Origin: Propionibacteriales bacterium
GTDB taxonomy: Bacteria; Actinomycetota; Actinomycetes; Propionibacteriales; Nocardioidaceae
NCBI GenBank assembly: GCA_026392415.1
Contig: JAPLCC010000019.1
Coordinates: 87,108-151,107, forward strand
Length of the DNA: 64,000 nucleotides
Direction of reading: 5' to 3'
Made by a program: the position numbers and the translations under genes
In this document: positions 17,071 through 25,501 of the stretch, piece by piece
How the letters are laid out: each line of letters opens with the position of its first letter
Position numbering within the stretch: the stretch's first letter is position 1
Notes under the pieces: generated by a model
What the model was told of the DNA's origin: nothing
Database searches by the model: none
What the model saw: only the letters and a program-made list of their open reading frames with translations

Positions 17071-17621
17071 ACCGTCTGGTTGTACTGGCCCGCCGTGCCC
17101 GTGCCAGCCTTGCCGATGCTGACGACGAAGGTGAGCTTGACGATGCCGTTGCCCTTCCACTCCGTCCAGAGCGGGGTGGGCGCGATGGTGAAGTTCAGCG
17201 TGCTGGACTGGCCCGCGGCAAGTTCGGCGTGAACAGCCAAACCCTTGTCCTTCGGCACCAGGTCGTTGCCGGCGCTCATCGCCCAGCCGTTGGTGTTTGC
17301 CCGCCAGATGCCGTGGCGCGTGTCCACGGTGATGATCGTCAACTTGGTGAACAGGACCGCGATCGCGCCCGTCGGACCCGTGCCGTTGTTCTTGAGAGTC
17401 ATCGAGCCAGTGAGGTTCTTGGTCTTGCCAAGAGGGGTCGGGATCCGGACCAGCGACTTCGCGGTCACGAGCATCTGGGCCTCGGGCGCTCCACTGACAG
17501 CGGCTGAAGCCGGAACCATCGTGGCGATCTGGATCGCAGGCACGGCCCACGCGGCATGCGCGCCGGCGCGGATGATGGTCCGACGGCTCGGAATGAGCCC
17601 GGAGTCGTTGTCATGCGTCAT
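17067..17621 (-). CDS. Tat-exported protein of unknown function
   Basis: Protein of 184 aa with a twin-arginine signal: SRRTIIRAG followed by hydrophobic AHAAWAVPAIQIATMV and a likely cut after ASA. The mature 150 residues are cysteine-free, Thr/Gly/Lys-rich and predicted beta, like an immunoglobulin-type surface domain (NLTGSMTLKNNGTGPTGAI). I start at ATG 17621 with GGGGGGA 7 nt upstream. Two GGTAAAG copies 21 bp apart lie upstream. It is coupled to the nucleotidyltransferase and close to the PqqD/HPr-kinase-like genes, making it a candidate substrate or surface product of that group. Confidence 0.8.
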   Translation of the reverse strand: MTHDNDSGLIPSRRTIIRAGAHAAWAVPAIQIATMVPASAAVSGAPEAQMLVTAKSLVRIPTPLGKTKNLTGSMTLKNNGTGPTGAIAVLFTKLTIITVDTRHGIWRANTNGWAMSAGNDLVPKDKGLAVHAELAAGQSSTLNFTIAPTPLWTEWKGNGIVKLTFVVSIGKAGTGTAGQYNQTV

Positions 17622-17740
17622 GTCGCGTCCCCCCACGGAACGAAGGACCTCCGGGTTTGGACGGGAGCACTGCTGTCTGAAGGTCGAGACAAAGGTTAGC
17701 GGGGTATCGGCAGGTCCGGACCGGGATCTCGGCGAAAAGG

Positions 17741-17768
17741 GGTAAAGTCTGGCGATTCCCAGGTAAAG
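17741..17768 (-). promoter_or_regulatory. Two CTTTACC direct repeats 21 bp apart
   Basis: On the minus strand CTTTACC occurs twice, start to start 21 bp (two helical turns), 120-150 bp upstream of the Tat-exported gene and next to the PqqD-like stop codon. A related TTTTACCC lies upstream of the secreted protein gene at 22646-23440. Possible shared activator site; not proven. Confidence 0.3.
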
Positions 17769-17774
17769 AAATGC

Positions 17775-18038
17775 TCACCCGGGGTCCGTCTCGACCAGAT
17801 TCTCGGCCCCCAGCTCACCCAACAGCCGCTCCAGCGCCTCGATCGGAGCGTCCGGAAGCGGCACCACCGACTCCAGGTCCGCGATCAGGGCGCGCGCCTC
17901 GCGCCATCCTCCGCCGTCCAGGAGACGATGCACCGCGGAGGCCACGGGGTTGAGGACGAGAACGCGCTCGCCCAACAGGATCATCCGTTCGTCGGCGACG
18001 TCGAGGATGTCCGTCACCGGTAGCGAGCGCACCCTCAC
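17775..18038 (-). CDS. PqqD-like small protein
   Basis: Protein of 87 aa with the PqqD/RRE winged-helix pattern: LGERVLVLNPVASAVHRLLDGG (strand, strand, helix) followed by a helical region and GAENLVE at the end. PqqD-type domains bind leader peptides or act as small scaffolds in peptide modification. GTG 18038 overlaps the stop of the HPr-kinase-like gene (GTGA), so they are translated together. A second PqqD-like gene lies at 20495 on the other strand. Confidence 0.75.
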   Translation of the reverse strand: MRVRSLPVTDILDVADERMILLGERVLVLNPVASAVHRLLDGGGWREARALIADLESVVPLPDAPIEALERLLGELGAENLVETDPG

Positions 18039-18823
18039 CGTCGGTCGCCCACGGCAGCGCCGGCCAGCAACCCGGCAATCACCGGATCGAGCTCGGCGAC
18101 GTCGCCGTACGCCACCGAGTACAGGTTCTCGAGCCCGTCGAGGATGTCGTTCAGGAAGTGCAACGGTCGGGGCAGTCGACCGAGGTACGACGTCTGCTCG
18201 GCAACCTGGACCAGCGCCTGTGTACGCCCCACGGACTCGACACGCGGCGGGGACGTGCCGTCCCGCTTCAGCAGGACGATCGCCACCAACCGGATCGGGT
18301 GACCGGGGGCAGGCGCCACGAGGCCCGCCTGGTCAGGTCCGACCTGTTGTTTGACCAACGCCCCCGGCACGACCAGCGAGAGCGGTTTGGGGTGCACAGC
18401 CACCAGCCCCCGTGCGTCGACACCGACGGTCTCATCGGAGAGGTACGCCCAGGTGCGTCCGAGATGCGCGGCCGCGGTCGTCTTTCCGGTGCCCGAGGGA
18501 GCCACCAGAGCCACGGCCCGACCGGTCGGGTCGGCAAGCCCGGCGGCGTGAAGCATCCACAGGTCGCGCGATCGTACGTCGATCGCGGCGAGAGTGATCC
18601 TGGAGGAGAGGTCGTGCTGAACACGCTCGCTCGGATCGGACAGGCTCACCTCGACGGTCGCGTTCGGTTCCACGAAACCGTCCACGAGAGCACGCGACCA
18701 CAGGCGTCGAAACTCCTCGGGGGCCTCGGATCCCGGGGGAAAGCGCACTGCAACGACCGTGTCGAGCGCACGGACCAGGACCGTGGCACCGTTCCGATCC
18801 AGCGGATTCTCCACGGAGTGCAC
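18035..18823 (-). CDS. HPr-kinase-related protein
   Basis: P-loop kinase of the HPr serine-kinase fold, about 262 aa. Walker A APSGTGKTT follows LWMLHAAGLA (His of the family), and LSDETVGVD supplies the acidic metal site. Such HprK-related kinases are encoded with PqqD-like proteins and nucleotidyltransferases outside sugar transport; substrate unknown. I favour GTG 18823 because a TACAGT -10 box ends 6 nt before it; an in-frame GTG at 18868 would give 277 aa. It is divergent from the tyrosine kinase gene and coupled to the PqqD-like gene. Confidence 0.85.
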   Translation of the reverse strand: MHSVENPLDRNGATVLVRALDTVVAVRFPPGSEAPEEFRRLWSRALVDGFVEPNATVEVSLSDPSERVQHDLSSRITLAAIDVRSRDLWMLHAAGLADPTGRAVALVAPSGTGKTTAAAHLGRTWAYLSDETVGVDARGLVAVHPKPLSLVVPGALVKQQVGPDQAGLVAPAPGHPIRLVAIVLLKRDGTSPPRVESVGRTQALVQVAEQTSYLGRLPRPLHFLNDILDGLENLYSVAYGDVAELDPVIAGLLAGAAVGDRR

Positions 18824-18829
18824 GCGATC

Positions 18830-18835
18830 ACTGTA
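18830..18835 (-). promoter_or_regulatory. -10 box TACAGT for the HPr-kinase-like gene
   Basis: TACAGT on the minus strand, 6 nt before GTG 18823; this decides the start chosen and implies a leaderless transcript. Confidence 0.45.
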
Positions 18836-18912
18836 ATGATTCGGCGTTGCCTCGGGTTCAATCGGCACACCAGCGTGCGAAGGACGCGCCCCGGCGCGAG
18901 GACAGGAATCTC

Positions 18913-20487
18913 ATGGAACTGCAGGACTACCTGCGCGCGTTGCGAACGCACTGGCTGGGCGTCGTCGCGATCATCGTGCTGGTCGGTCTCGGCGCGATGG
19001 CCTACACCGTGACCCAGGAGAAGGTCTACGCCGCCAATGCCACCGGCTTCGTCGGCACCGGCGCGACGGAGAACCCCGCCCTGGGGTCCGTCAATGACCA
19101 GCTGGCCAAGTCCCGCGCCACGTCGTACGTCGACATCGCCACCAGCCGTGCAACGGCCCAGCAGGTCATCAACGACCTCGGCCTGCAGACCTCACCCGCC
19201 AGTCTGGTCGGTCGGGTGGCCGTCGAGCAGCTCGTCGACACGGTCCTCATCAAGATCACGGTGAAGGCGGGAACGCCTGAGGACGCCCTTCAGCTCGCTG
19301 ATGCCTGGGTCGCTGCTCTGGCCGACCAGGTCGCCCTCATCGAGTCGCCGGACGGGCCTCCGGCCGACGGGACTCCTCGCGTCGTTCCGGTCGAGTCGGC
19401 AGCCCTGCCGACCAGCCCCGTCTCGCCCAATCCTTCGCGCAACGGGATCATCGCTCTCGCACTGGGCCTGCTTCTCGGTGTCGCGTACGCCGTGGTGCGC
19501 CAGCAGCTCGACCGGCGGCTGCGAGGCAACGACAACATCGAGCGCCGTACCGGTCAGTCCGTGGTGGGGACGATTCCTGCGGCAATGATCCTCGAGCACG
19601 AACGGGGTCTCGCCGGTGGTCTGGCGGTGCGCGGCGCCCGCACCGTGACCTCGCCCGCGGCCGAAGCATTCCGCAAGCTGCGGACCAACCTGACCTACAT
19701 GCGGGTCGACGACCCGGTCCGTTCGATCGTGGTGACCAGCGCCCGACCCGGTGATGGCAAGTCGACCGTGGCCGCCAACCTTGCCGCGGCCCTGGACTCC
19801 TCAGGAGCTGCCGTCGTGCTGGTCGACGGTGACCTGCGACGCCCTTCCGCAGCCGCAGCATTCGGTCTCGACAGCACCGGCGCAGGTCTGACCAGCGTGC
19901 TGGCCGGCCTCGTGCCCCTGGAAGAGGCCATGCAACGGCCCGAGGGCTACCGCAACCTGCGCATCCTGCCTGCAGGGCCCCCGGCCCCCATCCCCAGCGA
20001 GCTTCTCGGCTCGCACGCCATGCGCACACTCCTCCAGCAACTGCGCGGCGAGGGCTACGTCATCGTCGACGCTCCTCCCCTGCTTCCTGTCACGGACGCC
20101 GCCGTTCTCAGCGTCGCCGTCGACGGAGCCCTGCTCGTCATCTCGGACGGTCGGACTCTCGACACCGACGTCCAGCAGTGCATCGACTCGATCCACGCCG
20201 TCAACAGTGAAGTCCTCGGTCTTGTGGTCAACCGGACGACACGACGCAGGGGCATCTACGGGTACGGGTACGACGACTATGTCGACTCGGCCGCGGACAA
20301 CCGCCGCGAGTTGCAACCGATCGAGGAGCGCGACGCCTCGGAGAGGGCAGCCGCCGCGGAGAAGGCAGCGAGGTCTGCGGCGAAGGTCGCGAAGTCGAGG
20401 GTCAAGACGAAGACGGAGTCCGGTCCGAGCCGACGTGCCTCGTCACGGCGCCGGTCGCGCCAGGACAGGTCCAGCTCGAGCTCGTGA
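18913..20487 (+). CDS. Wzz-type chain-length determinant fused to a BY-tyrosine kinase
   Basis: Polysaccharide co-polymerase of 524 aa that controls chain length and export by tyrosine autophosphorylation. Helices at about residues 12-35 and 175-198 flank an extracytoplasmic Wzz loop. The cytoplasmic kinase has Walker A ARPGDGKST (Lys283), Walker A' VLVDGDLRRP, and Walker B VIVDAPPLLP. A short tyrosine cluster follows (Tyr449, 451, 453, 456 in IYGYGYDDY), then a Lys/Ser/Arg-rich tail. ATG 18913 has GAGGACAGGAA upstream. It is paired with a DUF4012 gene, as is the second kinase at 32180. Confidence 0.93.
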   Translation: MELQDYLRALRTHWLGVVAIIVLVGLGAMAYTVTQEKVYAANATGFVGTGATENPALGSVNDQLAKSRATSYVDIATSRATAQQVINDLGLQTSPASLVGRVAVEQLVDTVLIKITVKAGTPEDALQLADAWVAALADQVALIESPDGPPADGTPRVVPVESAALPTSPVSPNPSRNGIIALALGLLLGVAYAVVRQQLDRRLRGNDNIERRTGQSVVGTIPAAMILEHERGLAGGLAVRGARTVTSPAAEAFRKLRTNLTYMRVDDPVRSIVVTSARPGDGKSTVAANLAAALDSSGAAVVLVDGDLRRPSAAAAFGLDSTGAGLTSVLAGLVPLEEAMQRPEGYRNLRILPAGPPAPIPSELLGSHAMRTLLQQLRGEGYVIVDAPPLLPVTDAAVLSVAVDGALLVISDGRTLDTDVQQCIDSIHAVNSEVLGLVVNRTTRRRGIYGYGYDDYVDSAADNRRELQPIEERDASERAAAAEKAARSAAKVAKSRVKTKTESGPSRRASSRRRSRQDRSSSSS

Positions 20488-20494
20488 GCCCGCC

Positions 20495-20776
20495 TTGAAC
20501 GGTGCGAGGGTGCTGGCTGTCGGGGCCCACGTCGCGCAGGCACGGTCAGATCAGCGGGTCGCGCTCCTGGACCTGGACCACCTGGACCGGCCCGCCGTGA
20601 TTCTGGAGGATTCCGCAGCAGCCATCTGGGAGGCCGTCGACGGCGAGCGCTCCGAGACCGATGTCGTTGCCACAGTCGCAGACCAGTTCGGTCTGGACCC
20701 GCGGTCGATCACCGTCGATGTGCACGAGCTGCTCGACGATCTCCTCGCCCGGGAGCTGCTCGTCGTGGTTCGGTGA
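20495..20776 (+). CDS. Second PqqD-like small protein
   Basis: PqqD-type winged-helix protein of about 93 aa: VALLDLDHLDRPAVILEDSA, then AIWEAVDGERSETDVVATVA and VDVHELLDDLLARELL, closely matching the PqqD pattern (strands, GraIWellDG helix, DVxxFLxxL helix). Start is uncertain: TTG 20495 is used here; GTG 20510 would shorten it by five residues; neither has a strong ribosome site. It follows the tyrosine kinase by 7 nt, so it is probably co-transcribed with it, and ends facing the DUF4012 gene. Confidence 0.75.
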   Translation: MNGARVLAVGAHVAQARSDQRVALLDLDHLDRPAVILEDSAAAIWEAVDGERSETDVVATVADQFGLDPRSITVDVHELLDDLLARELLVVVR

Positions 20777-20786
20777 CGACAGCCCC

Positions 20787-22571
20787 TCAACGACAGGCGC
20801 TGCTGACGGTCGTCGAGTTGTCCCGCGGCTCGATGCCGGGCGTGACCACCAGATCCGCGTCGCCGCTCTGCCCCTGACCGCTGGTCATCTGCCAGGAGAG
20901 ATCAACCTTCTGGCCAGGTGCGAGTTCGACGTAGGTCATCCCGACCGGCCTGCCCTGCTGGTTGACCTCGACCAGGTTCATCGGCTCACCATTGAAACGG
21001 AAGCCCTCGATGCTGCCCCCGGCTGGTCCGAACACCCGCACGGTGAGGATCTCGTTCCCAGGTTTCACACCGTAGATGCCACCACCCGTGACCGAAGCAG
21101 GGAACTTGCCCGCATCGGCAGGAGCCGTCGACGACAGCGACGTCGTTGCCTCGAAACGCTGCACTCCGTCCTTGCAGGACGTTGCGCGGACGTCGACCTC
21201 GGTGCGCAGGAAGTACGACATCTTCGATGCCGTGGTGTCGTTGTAGGTGATCGCGATCTGCGGTTCCGTCACCGCTGGGTCGACCACGAACTCACCGGCG
21301 AGGTCAGTGCCAGCGATGTCACGTTGGAGGCGAGGGTCGAGAAAGTGGGCCAGCAGACGACGTTCGTCGGCAGACCGCGCCAGCGCACGGAGCAGGGCGA
21401 CCGGTGACCCCTTGCCCAGTGTGAGTCGGTCGAACGTGGCCACGGCAACCTCGGCGAAGAACGCGTCCTGGGCGTCACGGCCCAGTCGCAGGTAGGCGCG
21501 GTGCAGCAACTCATCGACCACGCTGTCTCCGCTCACCGCAACGTCCTTGACCCGGATCGGGCCAGTGGCGTCGAGAAGGTAGGACATGGCGACGGTGTCA
21601 ACGAACAGCACGCCGTCCACCGCGAGGTCGGGATAGGCCCGCAACGAGTGGGCCCTCATCAGCTGGGAAGCCCGGGGGATGTCCGGGGTCATCACACCGT
21701 TGACGAAGTAGGTCCCCACGGCGTCGCCGTAGAGCGCCCGCTCTGCCGCGGAGAGCGGCAACACCGGCTTCTCGACGAGACCGTACGCACCGGAGCCCTG
21801 ACGAACGATCTCCAGCTTCCCGTGGCTGGCCCGCAGATAGGCCACGGCTCCGGGCAGGCCGCCGGCCCCGCGCACCTCGGCGTTGTTCTGGAACGCCAGC
21901 AGGTAGGTGCGAGGCTTCTTGTCCCCCAGCACCGCGGGCAGGATCTTCGTTGCGACCTCGGCGGACCGAAGGGCGCCCGAGGCCCGACCGATCTGGTCGC
22001 GGAAGTCCGTGAAGCGTCGATCCAGGGGCCCGACATAGTCCGAGGGCTCCTGGGTGGCGAGCCGCGCATCCGCCTCGGTGAAGGCCTCCTCGGCCTCCGC
22101 CACCGGCCCTGCCAACTCCTTCACGACCGCAAGATCGACCGCGCCACCCTTGGGTAGCAACTCATCGAACCGGTCGGACACCGTGACGAGCGGCTCGATC
22201 CCGTCAGCGGCCAGACTGTCCAGCACCTCGCTGGTGACCCGGATCCCCTCGGCGTCGTCGCCGAAGACCGGAAGGTGGGTCAGCAGACCCCACGTCACCC
22301 CGGACGTGCGGTCGGCAGCCGCACTGCTCGCGGCCCGGAGAGCCTTGAGCTCAGACTGGAGCGCCTCGGGGTCGCGGCCTTCGACCGCTTCCTGGATGGC
22401 CTGCGCATGGCGCACTGATTCCGACAGGTCGCGACTGACCTGCCAGGCCTGCCACCCGGCCCAGAGCGCGAACAGGAGCCCCAGCGCGAAGAACCCGGCG
22501 ATCGCGCGCCGCACGTTACGTGGCGTCAGCACTGCCGAGCGACGCGATCGCTGACTTGGGTCACGAGACAT
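20787..22571 (-). CDS. DUF4012-domain membrane-anchored protein (copy 1)
   Basis: Protein of 594 aa with an N-terminal anchor (about residues 24-45) and a long extracytoplasmic part. The central region has FQNNAEVRGAGGLPGA and VDGVLFVDTVAMSYLLDATG, typical of DUF4012 and reminiscent of LytR-CpsA-Psr proteins that attach glycans to the wall. That functional link is an inference. It ends in SACR. The paralogue at 30212 shares the same order of motifs. Each DUF4012 gene lies beside a Wzz-kinase, suggesting a functional pair in exopolysaccharide export or anchoring. Confidence 0.88.
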   Translation of the reverse strand: MSRDPSQRSRRSAVLTPRNVRRAIAGFFALGLLFALWAGWQAWQVSRDLSESVRHAQAIQEAVEGRDPEALQSELKALRAASSAAADRTSGVTWGLLTHLPVFGDDAEGIRVTSEVLDSLAADGIEPLVTVSDRFDELLPKGGAVDLAVVKELAGPVAEAEEAFTEADARLATQEPSDYVGPLDRRFTDFRDQIGRASGALRSAEVATKILPAVLGDKKPRTYLLAFQNNAEVRGAGGLPGAVAYLRASHGKLEIVRQGSGAYGLVEKPVLPLSAAERALYGDAVGTYFVNGVMTPDIPRASQLMRAHSLRAYPDLAVDGVLFVDTVAMSYLLDATGPIRVKDVAVSGDSVVDELLHRAYLRLGRDAQDAFFAEVAVATFDRLTLGKGSPVALLRALARSADERRLLAHFLDPRLQRDIAGTDLAGEFVVDPAVTEPQIAITYNDTTASKMSYFLRTEVDVRATSCKDGVQRFEATTSLSSTAPADAGKFPASVTGGGIYGVKPGNEILTVRVFGPAGGSIEGFRFNGEPMNLVEVNQQGRPVGMTYVELAPGQKVDLSWQMTSGQGQSGDADLVVTPGIEPRDNSTTVSSACR

Positions 22572-22588
22572 GGTTCACCAGAAAAGTT

Positions 22589-22620
22589 CCGAGGCCCCCG
22601 TCCGGAGACGGGGACCTCGG
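22589..22620 (-). terminator. Terminator after the secreted protein gene
   Basis: Stem CCGAGG...CCCCGTC / GACGGGG...CCTCGG, followed on the minus strand by AACTTTT. It separates the secreted protein gene (ends 22646) from the DUF4012 gene. Confidence 0.65.
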
Positions 22621-22645
22621 CACTGACGTCAGTGGACTGCTGCTC

Positions 22646-23440
22646 TCAACTGACCGTGACGTTGACGTTGACCGTGGAGTTGGCCCAGAAGTCCTTCGCG
22701 CTGGTGAAGGTCACCGTGCACGCCCACGTGCCGTTGTTGGGGGCGCCGTTGCCGGTGCTCGGGAAGTGGACCCACATGCCCGCGGCATAGGTGGTGTAGC
22801 TCTCCGTGTTGGTGCTACCTCCCTTGGTGCAGCTGACCCCCACAGACCCCGTGATCTGGTTGGGGTTCGCCACGCTCACACCCGCAGGCGCACTCACCGT
22901 GAGCTGACCCAGCCGAGCCGCGTTGGACTGAGCGGTCTCCTTCTTGGCGTGATCCAGATCCGTGTTGGTGAGACCAGACGTGGTGACGGTCGGGACGATG
23001 GTCACCGTGAAGCTGCCCGAGGTCGAGTCCTGGTGGACGCTGTCGCCACCGTCGTACTCGGCAACGCAGGACCACGCCGCCAACACCGGGTCAACCGCGG
23101 CCGCAGGGTCCTCGACTCCCAGATCGGGAAGCTTCACAGCCAGCGCGCCCGGACCCGCATAGGCCACCCATACGCCGAGCTTGGTCACATTGGGGGAGAT
23201 CCGACTGCAGTTGATCCGGACCAGACCGGCCGGCGAGGTGATTCCAGAGGCCGGCGTGACCGTCACGTCTGCCACGGGCGTGGTGGGGATCTTGCCGTAC
23301 TCGAACGACGTGACCACCGACGAAACGGACGTCGTGGTGCCGACCGTGCCGGTGTACGGACCAGGTTCCGCCTGTGTCGGAGCAGCAAACGCCACCACTG
23401 ATGTTGTGACGGCGATGGCGCCGAGCAGGAACTTCTTCAT
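22646..23440 (-). CDS. Sec-secreted protein of unknown function
   Basis: Protein of 264 aa with a Sec signal (MKKFLLGAIAVTTSVVAFAAPTQA, cut likely after TQA). The mature part is Thr/Val/Ser-rich, predicted all-beta, with four cysteines arranged as two pairs (NCSRI...WSCV and VSCT...WACT), suggesting two immunoglobulin-like domains each closed by a disulfide. ATG 23440 has GGGGGACACGGACC upstream. It has its own terminator. TTTTACCC upstream resembles the repeats ahead of the Tat-exported gene. No family is recognised. Confidence 0.8.
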   Translation of the reverse strand: MKKFLLGAIAVTTSVVAFAAPTQAEPGPYTGTVGTTTSVSSVVTSFEYGKIPTTPVADVTVTPASGITSPAGLVRINCSRISPNVTKLGVWVAYAGPGALAVKLPDLGVEDPAAAVDPVLAAWSCVAEYDGGDSVHQDSTSGSFTVTIVPTVTTSGLTNTDLDHAKKETAQSNAARLGQLTVSAPAGVSVANPNQITGSVGVSCTKGGSTNTESYTTYAAGMWVHFPSTGNGAPNNGTWACTVTFTSAKDFWANSTVNVNVTVS

Positions 23441-23568
23441 GGTCCGTGTCCCCCATAGGCATGGATCAGGTGGATGTCCGTGCCGCCCGACTCGACCAAG
23501 ACAGATCCAAGCCTCTCACGCCCCGGACACCCGAAACTGCCAATCCGGGTAAAACTTCGAGCCGCTGG

Positions 23569-24525
23569 TCAGCGCTGCGGGCGGAAGTGGAGCCCGATCT
23601 CGGGGTCAACCATCACTTCCTGTGCGGCCGGCATCCCGTCGACGACCAGCTCGGCGGTCACATCGGTGTTGCGCTTGAGCAACCCGAGCGCGATCGGGCC
23701 GTACTCGTGGTGCCGGGCCGAGGAGCCGACATTGCCGACGGAACGACCGCCGGCAGCGGGCACGATCTCTGATCCAGCGGTCGGCAGCCGGTTCTCGGAG
23801 CCGTCGAGGTGGAGCAGGGTCAGGCGACGCGGCGGACGGCCGAGGTTGTGCACGCGCGCGACGGTCTCCTGTCCGCGGTAGCAGCCCTTGTCCATGTGGA
23901 CCGCCGACCACGGCTCGTCGCTCGCCAGCCAGCCGACCTCGTTCGGGATCGTGCGGTCATCGGTGTCGAGACCGAAACGCGGCTCGCCACGCGCGATCCG
24001 CAACGCCTCGAAGGCCCACAGGCCCGCGGCGGGACCAGCAGCTTCGGCGTACGTCGAGAGCTGCTCGCGCGGGACGAGGTCGTACTTGCCGGACGGCCGC
24101 CACGCCACCGCGAGATCTGCGGTCAGGTCCTCGACCTCGACGCGGGTCATGAACTTCATCCGCTCGAGGTGGGCGATCAGGGCGGCGGCGCGTCCCGGCT
24201 CGGTGTGTGCGGTGAACGCCGCACCATCGTCGAGACCTGCGAACGCGTGCTCGACGTGTCCCTGGGGACTCAGCACGAGGGCGGTGACCCAGCGACCTGG
24301 CTCGAGGCCCTCGAAGAACTGGGTGGTCAGCGCATGCAACCAGGTCAGCCGGTCCGGGCCGCTGATCCGCAGGACGTCACGGTGCGACAGGTCGACGAAG
24401 CCCTCCCCCGCCACCAGGGAGCGCTGCTCGCCGAAGAGGCTGCCGTAGTGGGCGGCCACGGCTGCGTCGATGCCGTCGCCGGCGACGGCACCCGGGAGGG
24501 CGAGGAGCGGGCTGGCGTAGGTCAT
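23569..24525 (-). CDS. ygfZ: Folate-binding YgfZ/GcvT-like protein
   Basis: Tetrahydrofolate-binding protein needed for Fe-S enzyme maintenance, 318 aa. The diagnostic KGCYRGQE motif is near residue 215 and is followed by the usual T-protein-like C-terminal barrel (RRLTLLHLDG). The start ATG 24525 overlaps the end of the cytidylyltransferase-like gene. In the same direction upstream are that gene, fur and the nitrobindin gene. Confidence 0.93.
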   Translation of the reverse strand: MTYASPLLALPGAVAGDGIDAAVAAHYGSLFGEQRSLVAGEGFVDLSHRDVLRISGPDRLTWLHALTTQFFEGLEPGRWVTALVLSPQGHVEHAFAGLDDGAAFTAHTEPGRAAALIAHLERMKFMTRVEVEDLTADLAVAWRPSGKYDLVPREQLSTYAEAAGPAAGLWAFEALRIARGEPRFGLDTDDRTIPNEVGWLASDEPWSAVHMDKGCYRGQETVARVHNLGRPPRRLTLLHLDGSENRLPTAGSEIVPAAGGRSVGNVGSSARHHEYGPIALGLLKRNTDVTAELVVDGMPAAQEVMVDPEIGLHFRPQR

Positions 24526-24998
24526 GTGAGGTCCCTGTAGTGCTCGAGGAGGCGGGTGAGCGTGCCGAGTGCCGTCTGCATCTCCTCGATGTGGATCGGG
24601 TCGAGGGTGCGGAGCATCTCCTTGATGTCCGTGCTGGACACGCCAGAGGTACGCGGCAGGTACTTCACTTCACAAACGTCGGCGAGGTCGTCAAACTTCC
24701 CGGCCCAGTCGTCGCCCATCACGAAGACGTCCACGCCGTGCTCGATGATGTCGGCCCGCTTCTGCTCCCAGGAACCCTCCGGGATGACCAGGTCGACGCC
24801 ACGGATGGCTCCCACGATGGCTGCACGGTCGTCGTACGAAACGACCGACTTCTTGCCCTTGCCGGCGTTGAACTCGTCGGTCGAGACGCCGACGACGAGC
24901 CGGTCCCCCAGCGCAGCCAGCCGCTCGATGAGCCGCAGGTGACCGATGTGGAACAGGTCGAACGTTCCGTAGGTCAGCACCGTTCGCTGAGCGGTCAT
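24522..24998 (-). CDS. TagD-like cytidylyltransferase family protein
   Basis: Nucleotidyl transferase of the cytidylyltransferase superfamily, 158 aa, resembling glycerol-3-phosphate cytidylyltransferase (CTP plus glycerol-3-phosphate to CDP-glycerol). HxGH signature in GTFDLFHIGHLRL (His17, His20) and the C-terminal RTSGVSSTDI motif. The C-terminus is about 25 residues longer than TagD. I start at ATG 24998 because GAAGGAGA lies upstream and the fur stop overlaps it (ATGA). The actual substrate is unproven; CDP-activated polyols could serve wall polymers. Confidence 0.85.
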   Translation of the reverse strand: MTAQRTVLTYGTFDLFHIGHLRLIERLAALGDRLVVGVSTDEFNAGKGKKSVVSYDDRAAIVGAIRGVDLVIPEGSWEQKRADIIEHGVDVFVMGDDWAGKFDDLADVCEVKYLPRTSGVSSTDIKEMLRTLDPIHIEEMQTALGTLTRLLEHYRDLT

Positions 24999-25501
24999 CG
25001 AGATTCTCCTTCGCAGGTGGCACAACGGCCGAAGACGGTGAGGTGCCCGAGATCGGGCGTGAAGCCGCGCGCAGCCAGGACCGCGACGAACGGCGCAGCC
25101 TCGGTGGTGTCGATCGAGGTGACACCGTGACAGCTCCGGCAGACGAGGTGGAAGTGCTCGTGGCCCCGCGTCGAGTGGTACGTCGGCGCGCGGTCGGAGA
25201 GATGGGCATGACGGACGAGGCCGAGCTCCTCGAGGACCTCGAGGGTGCGGTAGACCGTGGAGGCGTTCACCGTGCTCGCGGTCTCCTGGACCCGGGCCAG
25301 CACCTCGTCCGGGGTCGCATGTCCCAGTTCGTCGACAGCGGCCAGGATCAGCTCGCGCTGCGGGGTGAGGCGGTAACCGCGTTCGCGAAGTGCCGCGCGC
25401 CAGTCCTGGTCCCGAGACGGTTGCTGCGGGTCTCGAGACCGTTGCTGCGGGTCTCGAGACGGTTGCTGCGCAACCTCCTCGACCACCGGGTTCTCAGGCA
25501 C
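24995..25501 (-). CDS. Fur-family transcriptional regulator with a repeat-encoded N-terminus
   Basis: Metal-responsive regulator of 168 aa. The winged helix spans residues 33-105 (RYGRLTPQRE-like RGYRLTPQRELIL, ASTVYRTLEVLEELG), with metal ligands in HEHFHLVCRSC and a C-terminal CATC. Residues 6-31 (VVEEVAQQPSRD then two QQxSRDP units) are unrelated to Fur and are encoded by a dispersed palindromic repeat. GTG 25501 overlaps the end of the nitrobindin gene by 8 nt. Whether it senses iron, zinc or nickel cannot be told here. A second protein at 28185 carries the same inserted peptide. Confidence 0.92.
   Translation of the reverse strand: MPENPVVEEVAQQPSRDPQQRSRDPQQPSRDQDWRAALRERGYRLTPQRELILAAVDELGHATPDEVLARVQETASTVNASTVYRTLEVLEELGLVRHAHLSDRAPTYHSTRGHEHFHLVCRSCHGVTSIDTTEAAPFVAVLAARGFTPDLGHLTVFGRCATCEGESR
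25410..25489. repeat. Dispersed palindromic repeat, three tandem 21-bp units, inside fur
   Basis: Units beginning TCCCGAGAC/TCTCGAGAC and containing GTTGCTGCG start at 25410, 25431 and 25452. The last continues into GCAACCTCCTCGACCACCGG. It has palindromic parts GTCTCGAGAC and GGTTGC-TGC-GCAACC. Almost the same element is at 28516. Of repetitive extragenic palindrome type, but lying within a coding region. Confidence 0.85.

Noticed and set aside
16090..20776. Lasso-peptide biosynthetic cluster
   Set aside because: No asparagine-synthetase-like cyclase, no transglutaminase-like protease and no convincing precursor peptide are present, only the PqqD, kinase and nucleotidyltransferase elements.
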